A DNA stretch of 64,000 bases from Neolewinella xylanilytica (GTDB lineage: Bacteria > Bacteroidota > Bacteroidia > Chitinophagales > Saprospiraceae): assembly GCF_002934605.1 (NCBI RefSeq), contig NZ_PTJC01000005.1, forward strand, positions 496,001 to 560,000, given 5' to 3'. The notes under the pieces are model-generated. The model was not told the DNA's origin and did not search any database. It worked only from the letters and a program-made list of their open reading frames with translations. This document shows, piece by piece, positions 17,879 to 25,971 of this stretch (positions within the stretch are counted from its first letter, which is position 1; each line of letters opens with the position of its first letter). The translations under genes and the position numbers were made by a program.

Positions 17879-18406
17879 TTAGCTAACGGATTGGTTGCCG
17901 CTATCTTCCGTGCTTTCAGCCCGGGAAAAGAGCTGACGGATTCGGTCGTCGTCCCGACGGTGGGGAGTGAGTCCGCGCGAGCTACAGTACTGTTGGTGGC
18001 GCGCTTCGGCCCGGTAGAAGGCCGGCACGCAGCCGACGTCGGTGGCGGGATGAAAACCGTGGGCCCGGAGGGTGGCGAGCATCCGTCGGGCAAGCTGTAG
18101 CTGGCGATCGTCCTGCACACTGAAAACGGCCGACCGGTATTGTCCGCTGCCCTTTCCCCGATCGATTTCGAAGTTGTGGAGCGCGAAAAACTCCGCCAGT
18201 AACTGCTCGGTCGGTAAGGTGCGGGTATCGTATTGAACGGCCACGACCTCCGCGTGGCCGGTATCTTTGGCACAGACGTCGTGGTAGCTGGGGTTTTCCG
18301 TACGTCCACCCGCAAAGCCTACCTGAGTGGCAATCACGCCGGGAAGTTGCCGGAGATGGTATTCCCTTCCCCAGAAGCAGCCGCTGCCGAGTAGCAGCGT
18401 TGCCCT
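17879..18406 (-). CDS. msrA: Peptide methionine sulfoxide reductase MsrA, start codon unclear
   Basis: This MsrA domain of ~175 codons reduces methionine-S-sulfoxide. It has the catalytic motif GCFWG (Cys codon 18379-18377), [23 protein letters not shown], and the distal [12 protein letters not shown]. It has no ATG, GTG or TTG between the preceding in-frame TGA (18409-18407, the msrB stop) and the catalytic motif. The frame after the stop reads AGG GCA ACG CTG CTA CTC. The first usable GTG (18337) would delete the active-site cysteine. Translation may start at CTG 18397 or ACG 18400, run through from MsrB, or the sequence may contain an error. The stop is 8 bp before iscS. Confidence 0.75.
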   Translation of the reverse strand, partial: RATLLLGSGCFWGREYHLRQLPGVIATQVGFAGGRTENPSYHDVCAKDTGHAEVVAVQYDTRTLPTEQLLAEFFALHNFEIDRGKGSGQYRSAVFSVQDDRQLQLARRMLATLRAHGFHPATDVGCVPAFYRAEARHQQYCSSRGLTPHRRDDDRIRQLFSRAESTEDSGNQSVS

Positions 18407-18823
18407 TCAGGCTTCGTTCGTGTCGAGGGAGCCGTGCTCCGCTTCGTACTTCTCCCGGGGGATGAACTTGATGGACAGGCTGTTCACGCAGTGGCGGGTG
18501 TTCTTTTCGGTGAAGCGCTCTCCGTTGAATACGTGGCCCAGGTGGCCGCCGCAGTTGTTGCACAGAATTTCTACGCGCCGTCCGTCCGCGTCCTTTACGT
18601 GCTGAACGGCGTTGGGCACTTCGTCGTCGAAACTCGGCCAGCCGCAGCCGCTGCTGAATTTGTCGTGGCTATCGTACAGGGGCGCCTCGCAACGCCGGCA
18701 GACGAATACGCCGTCCTGCTTGAAGTTGTTATACTCGCCGGTAAAGGGCATTTCGGTTCCCTTGTTGGCGATCACGCGTTCTTCCTCCTTAGTGAGGGTG
18801 TTCCAGTTATCTTTCGTTTTCAT
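18407..18823 (-). CDS. msrB: Peptide methionine (R)-S-oxide reductase MsrB
   Basis: This 138-residue MsrB reduces methionine-R-sulfoxide. The structural zinc ligands are present (C42, C45, C88, C91), as are the catalytic C112 in NTRHCVNS and a resolving-type C60 in [12 protein letters not shown] 18823 ([10 protein letters not shown]) is chosen. The longer open frame up to 19036 runs through a palindromic repeat region and looks noncoding. It ends in TGA, and the msrA domain continues immediately afterwards in the same frame. A physical or functional MsrB-MsrA fusion is therefore conceivable. Confidence 0.95.
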   Translation of the reverse strand: MKTKDNWNTLTKEEERVIANKGTEMPFTGEYNNFKQDGVFVCRRCEAPLYDSHDKFSSGCGWPSFDDEVPNAVQHVKDADGRRVEILCNNCGGHLGHVFNGERFTEKNTRHCVNSLSIKFIPREKYEAEHGSLDTNEA

Positions 18824-18922
18824 ACGTTGAAAACGGATGGATGTGGGGTAGAGTTTTAGCTTCGTCCGCCCAACGGAGCGCAGCGGAGTTGGGCTGCCGA
18901 AGCGGGTCGGTGGGGTGGGGTA

Positions 18923-18964
18923 CTCGTCAGACGAAGGGCGCTGCGCGCGCATTCGGCTGACGAG
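18923..18964. repeat. Palindromic repeat CTCGTCAGMCGAA, intergenic copy
   Basis: CTCGTCAGACGAA and TTCGGCTGACGAG form an inverted repeat around a GC-rich 16-base centre. The left half-site is the same word that appears twice inside the rbfA reading frame (35974-36057). Confidence 0.6.
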
Positions 18965-18979
18965 ACCCAGGTCACGGTT

Positions 18980-19004
18980 ACGGGTGGAGGATCTCCGGTC
19001 CGAC
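18980..19004. repeat. GGAGGAYCTCC-centred repeat, copy 1
   Basis: This 25-base word differs by one base from 51612-51636. Its core GGAGGATCTCC is self-complementary. Both copies lie near a 15-mer repeat copy. Confidence 0.55.
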
Positions 19005-19019
19005 CTGAGACGTATGTCT

Positions 19020-19034
19020 CCCGCGCCCCGGCGC
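19020..19034. repeat. Dispersed 15-mer repeat, copy 2 (reverse)
   Basis: CCCGCGCCCCGGCGC is the reverse complement of GCGCCGGGGCGCGGG. Confidence 0.7.
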
Positions 19035-19123
19035 AAAAACCAATTGATGAATTAGCGAATACGTGGCCTGCCGCAAAGAACTGCGGGCCAATTCACGAAT
19101 TCTGCCATCCAAAGATTCAGTCC

Positions 19124-19375
19124 TTAACCCTCCTCCACGACGAAGTCGTAGCTCTCCATGATCACGTTGGCCAGCAGTTTGGAGCAGGCCGTTTCCACTT
19201 TATCGTGGGCTTCCTGTTCGGTTTCGGCGTGGAGCTCCATGGTGACGTGCTTGCCGATGCGTACGTCGGTCACGCCCTTGAGGCCGAGATTGGGGAGGTT
19301 CTTGACGACTACCTTGCCCTGGGGGTCGAGGAGTTCGGCTTTGGGCATGATATTGATGTGGGCGATGAACTTCAT
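19124..19375 (-). CDS. purS: Phosphoribosylformylglycinamidine synthase subunit PurS
   Basis: This 83-residue PurS is the small subunit that bridges PurL and PurQ in the FGAM synthase step of purine synthesis. Its length and pattern fit the family: IMPKAELLDPQGKVV, NLGLKGVTDVRIGKHV, and the C-terminal NVIMESYDFVVEE. Its ATG overlaps the pssA stop by 4 bp (ATGA), so translation is probably coupled to a phospholipid gene. No purL or purQ is in the window. Confidence 0.93.
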   Translation of the reverse strand: MKFIAHINIMPKAELLDPQGKVVVKNLPNLGLKGVTDVRIGKHVTMELHAETEQEAHDKVETACSKLLANVIMESYDFVVEEG

Positions 19376-20121
19376 ACGTGCTGCTTGGCGGAGGTCGGCG
19401 GATAAGCCAGATTAAGGATGATGTAGGCCCCGATAATGAGCGGAAAGGCCGAGGTCCACAGTAAAATGAGCAGGCAAATTGCCAGGACGGCAAAGATATA
19501 CACCGTCTCATTGCCCGCCCAGCCGAAACCCTTCAGCTTGAACGAAAACATCGGATGTTCGCTCACCAGCAGGTAGCTCATGAGGGCCACCGAGCCGTAC
19601 AGGATCCACGGGTTGAGGACGTAGGGGCCCCAGTTTTCGTCCAGTGCGACGACGAGCATCAGCCCCACGGCGTAGACCGTATGGGCCGGCGTAGCGAGGC
19701 CGACGAAGGTGCTGTGCTGCCGCGTATCCAGGTTGAACTTGGCCAGGCGCAGGGCGCTAAACAGGGCGATGAGCAGGGCGGGGGCGGCGGACCATTCCCA
19801 GCGGACGGGCGCGCTAAGATCGAGGACGAAGTGGGCGTCGAGCGCGGGTGCGGGGTCTTCCGGTAACAGTAAAAGAACGTAATAAATGCAGGCCGGTACG
19901 ACGCCGAAGCTGACCATATCGGCCAGGCTGTCGAGCTCCTTGCCGTGCTCGCTGCTGACGTGGAGGGCGCGGGCTACCAGTCCGTCGGCAAAGTCGAAAA
20001 TACCGGCCGCGAACAGGAACCAGAAGGCCGTGACGAACTGCAGGTCGAGGAGGTTGATGAGAGCCGCGCAACCGCAAAAGAGGTTGAGCAGGGTGAGGAA
20101 GTTTGGGATCCAGGATTTCAC
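19372..20121 (-). CDS. pssA: CDP-diacylglycerol-serine O-phosphatidyltransferase
   Basis: This 249-residue integral membrane enzyme makes phosphatidylserine, the precursor of phosphatidylethanolamine. The CDP-alcohol phosphotransferase signature D-G-x2-A-R-x8-G-x3-D-x3-D is intact (DGLVARALHVSSEHGKEL then DSLAD). It is preceded by two helices and followed by several more (WSAAPALLIALFSALRLAKF, LMSYLLVSEH). ATG 20121 starts directly with SWIPNFLTLLNLFCG, as in bacterial type II PssA. It overlaps purS by 4 bp downstream. It diverges from the adhesin gene at 20224. Confidence 0.93.
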   Translation of the reverse strand: MKSWIPNFLTLLNLFCGCAALINLLDLQFVTAFWFLFAAGIFDFADGLVARALHVSSEHGKELDSLADMVSFGVVPACIYYVLLLLPEDPAPALDAHFVLDLSAPVRWEWSAAPALLIALFSALRLAKFNLDTRQHSTFVGLATPAHTVYAVGLMLVVALDENWGPYVLNPWILYGSVALMSYLLVSEHPMFSFKLKGFGWAGNETVYIFAVLAICLLILLWTSAFPLIIGAYIILNLAYPPTSAKQHV

Positions 20122-20223
20122 GGCGGGTAAGTTAAACTTTGTTAAGCTAAGGACACTTTCCCCGCGTTCGGGTGTATGGTTTACGTCTTACAGGAAGTTA
20201 TAACGGATACTACTTTTGACACT

Positions 20224-23200
20224 ATGCCACGTTCATACTTCTTGCTAACCGGTTTACTGCTGGCCACCCTCGCGCGGGCCCAGCCGATGAACGATGATTG
20301 TAGCGGCGCCACGGAGTTACCCATGGTACTGGAGTTTTGTTCGGGCGCCCAGGCTTTCACCAACGTCGGAGCCACCGCCTCCTTGGAGAGGAACGGCTAT
20401 CCTATCTGCCTGGACGAAACCGACCAGATCGGCGATGTCTGGTATTCCTTCGTGGCGCAACGGAATTCGGCATCGATCGTGGTGGCCGGCGACGAGGCCA
20501 ACAACAGCCGCGGAAGCCTCACCGCCATCCAGTTCGCCGTCTACGAAGGCGAATGCGATACGCTGAACGATCTCGGCTGCCGGCAACCCCTGAACAGTAA
20601 CGGATTGCCGGCCGACGGCGGCTCGCTCGTCATGGGCGACCTTCAGCGTGGGCAACGCTACTACATCCTGGTGGGGGGCCGAAATGGCAATCAGGGCACC
20701 TTCGAACTCTGCGTCAATCAGTTCGACGCCCCCCCGGACCCCAGCAGCGACTGCGAAACGGCCGTACTCCTCTGCGATACCACCTCCTTCTCCGTCGACT
20801 ACCTCTCCGGCCGGGGCAACGTACAGGATGATTTGCTGTCGGAAAACGTGGAATGCGGCAGCGGTTCGCCCCCCGAGAACAACTCCTCCTGGTATAAATG
20901 GACCTGCGACCAAGCCGGTACCCTGACCTTCGATATCAATCCGCTCGGCACCGCCTTCAACGAGGACATCGACTTCGTGGTCTACGAACTCACCAACGGC
21001 ATTGATGACTGCGGAAGCAGAGTACCGCTCCGCCAGATGTTCTCCGGCGAGAACAACGGCGACCCCACCGGCAGCATTCCCTGTCTGGGAGAAACCGGCC
21101 TCGGCAACGTGGATACGGAAACCTTCGAGAATTGCGGCTGTACGCCGGGCGACAACAACTTCATCGCCGCCCTCGATATGGAAGCCGGAAAGTCGTACGC
21201 GTTGGTCGTGCTCAACTTCACCGGGTCCGGTGACGGATTTACCATTGATTTCGGCGGCACCGGCACCTTCCTGGGGCCGCGACCGAACCTCACGTACAGC
21301 AGCACCGAAGCCTGCGTCGGGGAAACCATCACCTTCCAGGACCAGTCCACCTCGGTAGACGGCATCGAGTCCTGGGAATGGGACTTCGGCGAAACGGCCA
21401 CCCCCCGCTATGCCAGCGGTGCCGGCCCCCATGACGTGACCTTTAACGAGGCCGGCGCCCCCAACGTTACGTTGGCCATTACCAGCACGCGGAACTGCAT
21501 CGAATACATCAGCTCCAGCGAGGTGGAGGTGGTTTGCTGCGCGGATCAGTTCGGCGGTTCGGCGAACATCACCCCGGTCAGCTGTCCCGCCGCCGCCGAC
21601 GGGCGGATCGATTTCGTCGGCACCAGCAACGTCGCCGGTACTGTGCTGGCGTACGCCTGGAGCACCGGCGCTACGACCGCCTCGCTCGACAACCTCGATC
21701 CGGGAACCTATACGGTTACGGTGACCGACGGCACGGGCTGTGAGCGGAGTTTCTCCTACACCGTCGACGGGCCCATGGCGTACGTACTCGATACCCTCAT
21801 CACGCGGCCGACCTGCGCCGGTGGAATGGATGGCGCTCTCGAGTTTACCATTCTGTCCGGGGGCGCGGGCGGCTACGAGTACAGTTTTAACGGGAGCCCC
21901 TTCTCTTCCGACAACCGCATCGAAAACCTGACCGTAAGCACGATCAACGTCGTCGCCCGCGATGCCAATGGCTGTACGATCGAGCAGGACATCGAGGTGG
22001 ACGAACTCCAACTCGCGCTGGTATCCGGGGTCGCCAACGTACAGGAGCCTACCTGCAACGGCGACAGCGACGGGCGCATCCTGATCGAGATCGCCAACGG
22101 CACGCCAACCTACCGGTACGACTTCGGCGCGGGCTACCAATCGGAGGCGGAAATGGGGGGCTTCACCGCCGGTACTTACGCCGTCTCGGCCATTGACGCC
22201 GAGGGCTGTACGGGGGAGTACGAGATTACCATTACGGAACCGCCGGCCCTGGCCGCCGCGCTCCAGTCGGACAGTAGCAGCTGCTTCGGTGCCGCTGACG
22301 GTCGCATCGCGGTAAGGCCCACGGGTGGCCGGCCGGATTACACCTTCGCCTGGTCAACGGGCAGTACCAGCGACAGCCTCGAAAATTTGGGCCCCGGAAC
22401 GTTTACGGTGACGGTAACCGACGAGAATGGCTGCGAAATCACGAATTCGGTCACGCTCAATGATCCGGATGAGGTCGTCGCCGCGGTCGATACCGTTGAA
22501 AACCTGATCTGTTTCGGTCAGGCTACGGGGGCCGTTCGGTTATCGGCTACCGGGGGAAGCCCCGCGTATAGCTATAGCAGCGACGGGGTGGGGTACCAGC
22601 CGGAGCCCCGCCTCGACAGTCTTCTGGCGGGGGATTACGCCCTGTACGTCCGGGATCAAAACGGATGCCAGGATACCGTCACCACCAGCCTGACCGAACC
22701 GGCCGAATTCGTGATCACCGCCGAGGAGGCGATACAATTGTATTTGGGGGATGATACGACCCTGCTGGCCCGCAGCAATTACTTCCCCGTAGACTTTAGC
22801 TGGGGCCCCGATAGCGTGACCTGCCTGACGCCCGACTGTGCCCGGGCGCGGATCATGCCGTTGCAGTCTATCGACTACTTCGTGTCCGGCACCAACGAAG
22901 CCGGTTGCGTGGACACGGCTTTCGTGGCCTTCTCGGTGATCCAGGATCTACCCACCTATATACCGAACGTCTTTACCCCGAACGGCGACGGAAACAACGA
23001 TTTCTTCACCGTATTCGGGGGCAACGTTATTGCTCGGATTGAAACCATGCGAATCTACGATCGCTGGGGCAGCTTACTTTACGAGGCCGCCGAGCCCTTT
23101 CCGGCTAACGAGCCCAGCCTGGGTTGGAACGGGATGCTGGACGGCAAGCAGGTCAATAATGGCGTGTACGTCTACTACGTCGAGGTACGCTACATCAACG

Positions 23201-23244
23201 GGGCGTTGGAAGGGTACCGGGGAGACGTGACGGTGCTCAACTGA
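20224..23244 (+). CDS. Large secreted adhesin-like protein with PKD, five SprB repeats and CHU_C domain
   Basis: This ~1006-residue T9SS cargo starts at ATG 20224, which places the signal peptide SYFLLTGLLLATLARAQ at once; ATG 20176 adds a polar prefix. Two N-terminal beta-sandwich segments (~20-360; WYSFVAQRNSASIVVAGDE, WYKWTCDQAGTLTFDINPLG) are followed by a PKD-like domain (EACVGETITFQDQS, SWEWDFGE). Five SprB-type repeats of ~70 residues then occur, each with a Cys-x-G-x3-G-type start and a DxxGC end. The C-terminal gliding-motility/CHU_C domain (YIPNVFTPNGDGNNDFF, MRIYDRWGSLLYEA, GVYVYYVEVRY) is the type B sorting signal. It is probably displayed on the cell surface. Confidence 0.9.
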   Translation: MPRSYFLLTGLLLATLARAQPMNDDCSGATELPMVLEFCSGAQAFTNVGATASLERNGYPICLDETDQIGDVWYSFVAQRNSASIVVAGDEANNSRGSLTAIQFAVYEGECDTLNDLGCRQPLNSNGLPADGGSLVMGDLQRGQRYYILVGGRNGNQGTFELCVNQFDAPPDPSSDCETAVLLCDTTSFSVDYLSGRGNVQDDLLSENVECGSGSPPENNSSWYKWTCDQAGTLTFDINPLGTAFNEDIDFVVYELTNGIDDCGSRVPLRQMFSGENNGDPTGSIPCLGETGLGNVDTETFENCGCTPGDNNFIAALDMEAGKSYALVVLNFTGSGDGFTIDFGGTGTFLGPRPNLTYSSTEACVGETITFQDQSTSVDGIESWEWDFGETATPRYASGAGPHDVTFNEAGAPNVTLAITSTRNCIEYISSSEVEVVCCADQFGGSANITPVSCPAAADGRIDFVGTSNVAGTVLAYAWSTGATTASLDNLDPGTYTVTVTDGTGCERSFSYTVDGPMAYVLDTLITRPTCAGGMDGALEFTILSGGAGGYEYSFNGSPFSSDNRIENLTVSTINVVARDANGCTIEQDIEVDELQLALVSGVANVQEPTCNGDSDGRILIEIANGTPTYRYDFGAGYQSEAEMGGFTAGTYAVSAIDAEGCTGEYEITITEPPALAAALQSDSSSCFGAADGRIAVRPTGGRPDYTFAWSTGSTSDSLENLGPGTFTVTVTDENGCEITNSVTLNDPDEVVAAVDTVENLICFGQATGAVRLSATGGSPAYSYSSDGVGYQPEPRLDSLLAGDYALYVRDQNGCQDTVTTSLTEPAEFVITAEEAIQLYLGDDTTLLARSNYFPVDFSWGPDSVTCLTPDCARARIMPLQSIDYFVSGTNEAGCVDTAFVAFSVIQDLPTYIPNVFTPNGDGNNDFFTVFGGNVIARIETMRIYDRWGSLLYEAAEPFPANEPSLGWNGMLDGKQVNNGVYVYYVEVRYINGALEGYRGDVTVLN

Positions 23245-23308
23245 CCCGCCGGCCGCGCCGGTAGACATCCGATGTGTCGCAGCCTTCATCATTACGAATT
23301 TCACGCCT

Positions 23309-23842
23309 ATGCGCATCCTTCTGTTGTCGATCCTGGTTCTCCTCTTCACCGGCTGTCCGCGCAGTACGCTCGGCGATCGGCTGTTCGACATCAACTATCC
23401 GGTGGTAGACTTTACCATTCCGGCGGGTATACCCGGCTTCCAGACCTACGTGATCGCGCAGCCCCGGATGGAAACCAACTTCCAGGATCGGTTGGATGAG
23501 AGTGGATTCACGGCGGAGGACGTCGACGTGGTTGGGGGCATCCGCGCCCGCGTCGTGAGTTTGTCCGGAGAGGATTTCCGGGAAATCGAGCGCGCCGAAT
23601 TGCGCGTATGCTCGGCGGATGAGACCGACTGCACCTTCATCGACCTGATGTTCAGTGTAAGCGACCTCGGCGGCCGAAGGCAGCAGGTGATCAACCTGAA
23701 TCCCGGCCAGAAGAATTTCCGAAACATCTTCCTGGACAACGAAGAGGTGCGTATGGAACTGGTGCTCACCGCCTTCAACGTGACGACGCAGAACATCGAG
23801 GCACGACTGGAGTGGACGGTGGGGGCGCTGGGGGGATTGTAG
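23309..23842 (+). CDS. Lipoprotein of unknown function
   Basis: This 177-residue protein has a clear lipobox (LLFTGC, Cys16) after a hydrophobic stretch. The mature part is beta-rich with no recognised domain (YPVVDFTIPAGIPGFQTYVI, RAELRVCSADETDCTFIDL, VRMELVLTAFNVTTQNIEA). It starts 64 bp after the adhesin stop on the same strand and could share its transcript. Function unknown; envelope location inferred. Confidence 0.75.
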   Translation: MRILLLSILVLLFTGCPRSTLGDRLFDINYPVVDFTIPAGIPGFQTYVIAQPRMETNFQDRLDESGFTAEDVDVVGGIRARVVSLSGEDFREIERAELRVCSADETDCTFIDLMFSVSDLGGRRQQVINLNPGQKNFRNIFLDNEEVRMELVLTAFNVTTQNIEARLEWTVGALGGL

Positions 23843-24121
23843 GCGTGCATTTTTGAATTACTGAATTCGTGAATGGGCCCGCACTACTCCGTGGCAGGAC
23901 TCGTATTCGTGAATTCAAACCTTCCCTAAACCACCCTTTACCGCGAACCGCTTCGGCAGACCGACTCCGCTACGCTGCGCTGGGCGGTCGAAGCTGGTGC
24001 GGTTTCCCGATCCGCCGAGCGCTAACTCGTCCGCCCAACAGGTAGAACCGTTGAAACCCGGTCGCCTTGCAATCTTATAAGGGAATAACCGGTTCCGGTG
24101 TAATCAAATCAGTCGTTTAAC
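23843..24121. repeat. AT-rich repeat spacer with an AATTCAGT-type copy
   Basis: No gene is seen. 23855-23880 reads GAATTACTGAATTCGTGAAT followed by GGGCCC. Its reverse complement matches the AATTCAGT/CCCATTC repeat family at 40222-40348 and 19083-19104. A partial copy (ATTCGTGAATTC) follows near 23907. Confidence 0.5.
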
Positions 24122-24703
24122 GTGCCTCACCCACCGATCCTTCACCACTTCGCGGCCTTTATTCGATCCCGGGTAGCGATCGGAGATGAGGAGCTGAAGG
24201 CCGTTTTGTCGGCCTTTACCGGCCTGTCGATCAAAAAGGGCGCCAAGCTGCTGCGGCGGGGGCAAGTAGCGAATCAGTACTATTACATTGGCACCGGGGG
24301 ACTCCGGCTCTACTACGGGGAATTCGACGAGCAGCACACCTCCTGGGTCTTCTTCCAGGATGAGTTCTTCGCGGAGATTTCGAGTCTCCAGCCGCGGCTA
24401 CCTACCCGCTTCCACATCGAAGCGGTAGAGGACACGGAGTTGCTGGCCATCGACCGGGAAACGATGGATGCGCTCTACCGCCGGTACCCGGCCTGGCAGG
24501 AGTTCGGGCGGAAGGTGTGGGAGGAAATGTGCATCCGGCAGGTGGACCAGAACCTGGCCTACCAGACCCTGTCAGCCAGGCAGATGTACGAGCAGTTGCT
24601 TCGTCACCCCGACTTCGTACAGAAAATACCGGTGAAACAACTGGCGTCCATCCTGGGCATCACCCCGAACGCACTCAGCCGGATCCGCAAGGAAATGAGA
24701 TAA
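24122..24703 (+). CDS. Crp/Fnr family transcriptional regulator
   Basis: This 193-residue regulator starts at GTG. The beta-roll sensor region (~40-120) includes IKKGAKLLRRGQVANQYYYI and WVFFQDEFFAEISSLQ. The C-terminal helix-turn-helix has recognition segment LGITPNALSRIRKEMR (~178-193). No Fnr cysteine motif is seen. It belongs to the same Bacteroidota subfamily as the protein at 9111-9707 but is clearly diverged. It lies upstream of an alpha/beta hydrolase on the same strand. A TACCTTTG promoter between them suggests the hydrolase has its own start and may be its target (inference). Confidence 0.88.
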   Translation: MPHPPILHHFAAFIRSRVAIGDEELKAVLSAFTGLSIKKGAKLLRRGQVANQYYYIGTGGLRLYYGEFDEQHTSWVFFQDEFFAEISSLQPRLPTRFHIEAVEDTELLAIDRETMDALYRRYPAWQEFGRKVWEEMCIRQVDQNLAYQTLSARQMYEQLLRHPDFVQKIPVKQLASILGITPNALSRIRKEMR

Positions 24704-24747
24704 GGCATTCCCTACCATATGGTAGTTTTTGGCCCCCGGGTCCCCGA

Positions 24748-24755
24748 TACCTTTG
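24748..24755 (+). promoter_or_regulatory. -7 promoter element TACCTTTG before the hydrolase gene
   Basis: An exact TAnnTTTG match, with TTTTTG at 24726-24731 as a possible -33 element. It lies 125 bp before the hydrolase ATG and after the Crp/Fnr stop. Confidence 0.5.
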
Positions 24756-24880
24756 TGCTCAGGCAAGCGGGAAATCTGTCCGTTTGCCGCATTCCACCAT
24801 TTTTCATCGCTCGCGGCACCCCCGCCGGCGGGGCCATCGCTGCTCCGCGGTGGCGCGCCCCTGCACTTCAGTAAGGTATC

Positions 24881-25792
24881 ATGACCACCCATCCGTATTC
24901 CGACGAGGCCCTCGTCCAACGACTCCCCGGCTTTACCAACCACTACGCCACCGTCAACGGCATCACCCTGCACTACGTGGCGGGCGGCAGCGGCCAACCC
25001 CTGTTGTGCCTGCCCGGCTGGCCGCAGACGTGGTATTCCTTTCATCCGATCGCCGGCCGGCTGGCGGAGCGGTACCGGGTCATCCTGATTGACCTACGCG
25101 GCATGGGCACCTCGGAGGGGCCGCCGTCCGGCTACGACAAGAAGACCATGGCCGCCGACCTCTACGCCCTGGTCGAGCAACTGGGCCTGGAGAAGGTCAG
25201 CCTGATCGGTCACGACATTGGTGGTATGGTCGCCACCAGCTTTGCCTTCAACTACCCGGAGCGGACCGAGAAACTGGTCGTAATGGACGGTGCCCACCCC
25301 AGCGAGGGACTCTTCCATATGCCCTTGATTCCCGCCCCCGGCACCTTCGGCGAAAAGATGGACGACCGGCAACCCTACGCCTGGTGGATGGGCTTCAACC
25401 AGGTGAAGGGGTTGCCCGAGCAGCTACTGGCGGGCCGGTTCCGTCTGCTGCTGGATTACCTCTTTGCCTACGTGATGATCGACGACGAAAAGATGTCCGC
25501 GTTCGAGCGCGAGGTGTACGCCCACTACTACGACCAACCCGATCGCATTCGTAGCTCCAATGCCTGGTACCAGACCCTGACCCAGGATATCGCCGATGCC
25601 CGACACTATTCGTCCTTGACCATGCCGGTGCTCGGTATCGGCAGCCGCGTCAGCTATGGGTATATGCAGATCGCCATCCCGCAAATCGCCACCGACCACC
25701 GGGTCGTCGGTATGCCGGATAGCGGCCACTACATGATCGAGGAGCAACCGGACGAGGTGCTGCGACACGTGCTGCCGTTTTTAAGTGAATAA
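24881..25792 (+). CDS. Alpha/beta hydrolase (epoxide hydrolase/haloalkane dehalogenase type)
   Basis: This 303-residue alpha/beta-fold hydrolase has a nucleophile-elbow aspartate, D112 in LIGHDIGGMVA. That places it with epoxide hydrolases and dehalogenases rather than serine esterases. The oxyanion region reads CLPGWPQTWYSF (a variant of HGxP). The catalytic histidine is in PDSGHYMIEEQPDEV near the C-terminus. A cap region with YAWWMGFNQVKGLPEQL lies between. The acid member is not certain. No signal peptide, so cytoplasmic. It follows a Crp/Fnr gene. Substrate unknown. Confidence 0.87.
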   Translation: MTTHPYSDEALVQRLPGFTNHYATVNGITLHYVAGGSGQPLLCLPGWPQTWYSFHPIAGRLAERYRVILIDLRGMGTSEGPPSGYDKKTMAADLYALVEQLGLEKVSLIGHDIGGMVATSFAFNYPERTEKLVVMDGAHPSEGLFHMPLIPAPGTFGEKMDDRQPYAWWMGFNQVKGLPEQLLAGRFRLLLDYLFAYVMIDDEKMSAFEREVYAHYYDQPDRIRSSNAWYQTLTQDIADARHYSSLTMPVLGIGSRVSYGYMQIAIPQIATDHRVVGMPDSGHYMIEEQPDEVLRHVLPFLSE

Positions 25793-25971
25793 CCCCTTCG
25801 GGCGAGCGTTTGGGCGGCGGAGCGCAGGAGAACAGCTGGATGCGAAGAGATGGCTTGCCGGTGCTCCGTTCGGTGCACGGTTCGCGAAGTGTAGTCGCGG
25901 TCACTGCGGGTCTTTATGGCTAGCCCCCAGCCTGGCGGGAATGACCGTCCGACCTGCTTCGGCGGACGAAG

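Larger units (their letters stand above)
18824..19123. repeat. Repeat-rich spacer between purS and msrB
   Basis: I see no gene here. It holds a hairpin GCCCAAC...GTTGGGC (18868-18894), a palindrome CTCGTCAGACGAA...TTCGGCTGACGAG (18923-18964), a GGAGGATCTCC-centred repeat (18980-19004), a reverse copy of the 15-mer (19020-19034), and an imperfect inverted pair (19045-19104) around GAATTAGCGAAT and ATTCACGAATTC. It looks like a graveyard or insertion hot spot for small palindromic elements. Confidence 0.65.

Noticed and set aside
17879-18337. msrA starting at GTG 18337
   Set aside because: This start would remove the GCFWG motif with the catalytic cysteine, which lies just upstream in the same frame.
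20317-22140. Long open frame on the minus strand opposite the adhesin
   Set aside because: The plus strand has a signal peptide, SprB repeats and CHU_C domain. The antisense frame shows only Gly/Val/Ala-rich mirror sequence with no family resemblance, which is expected in GC-rich DNA.
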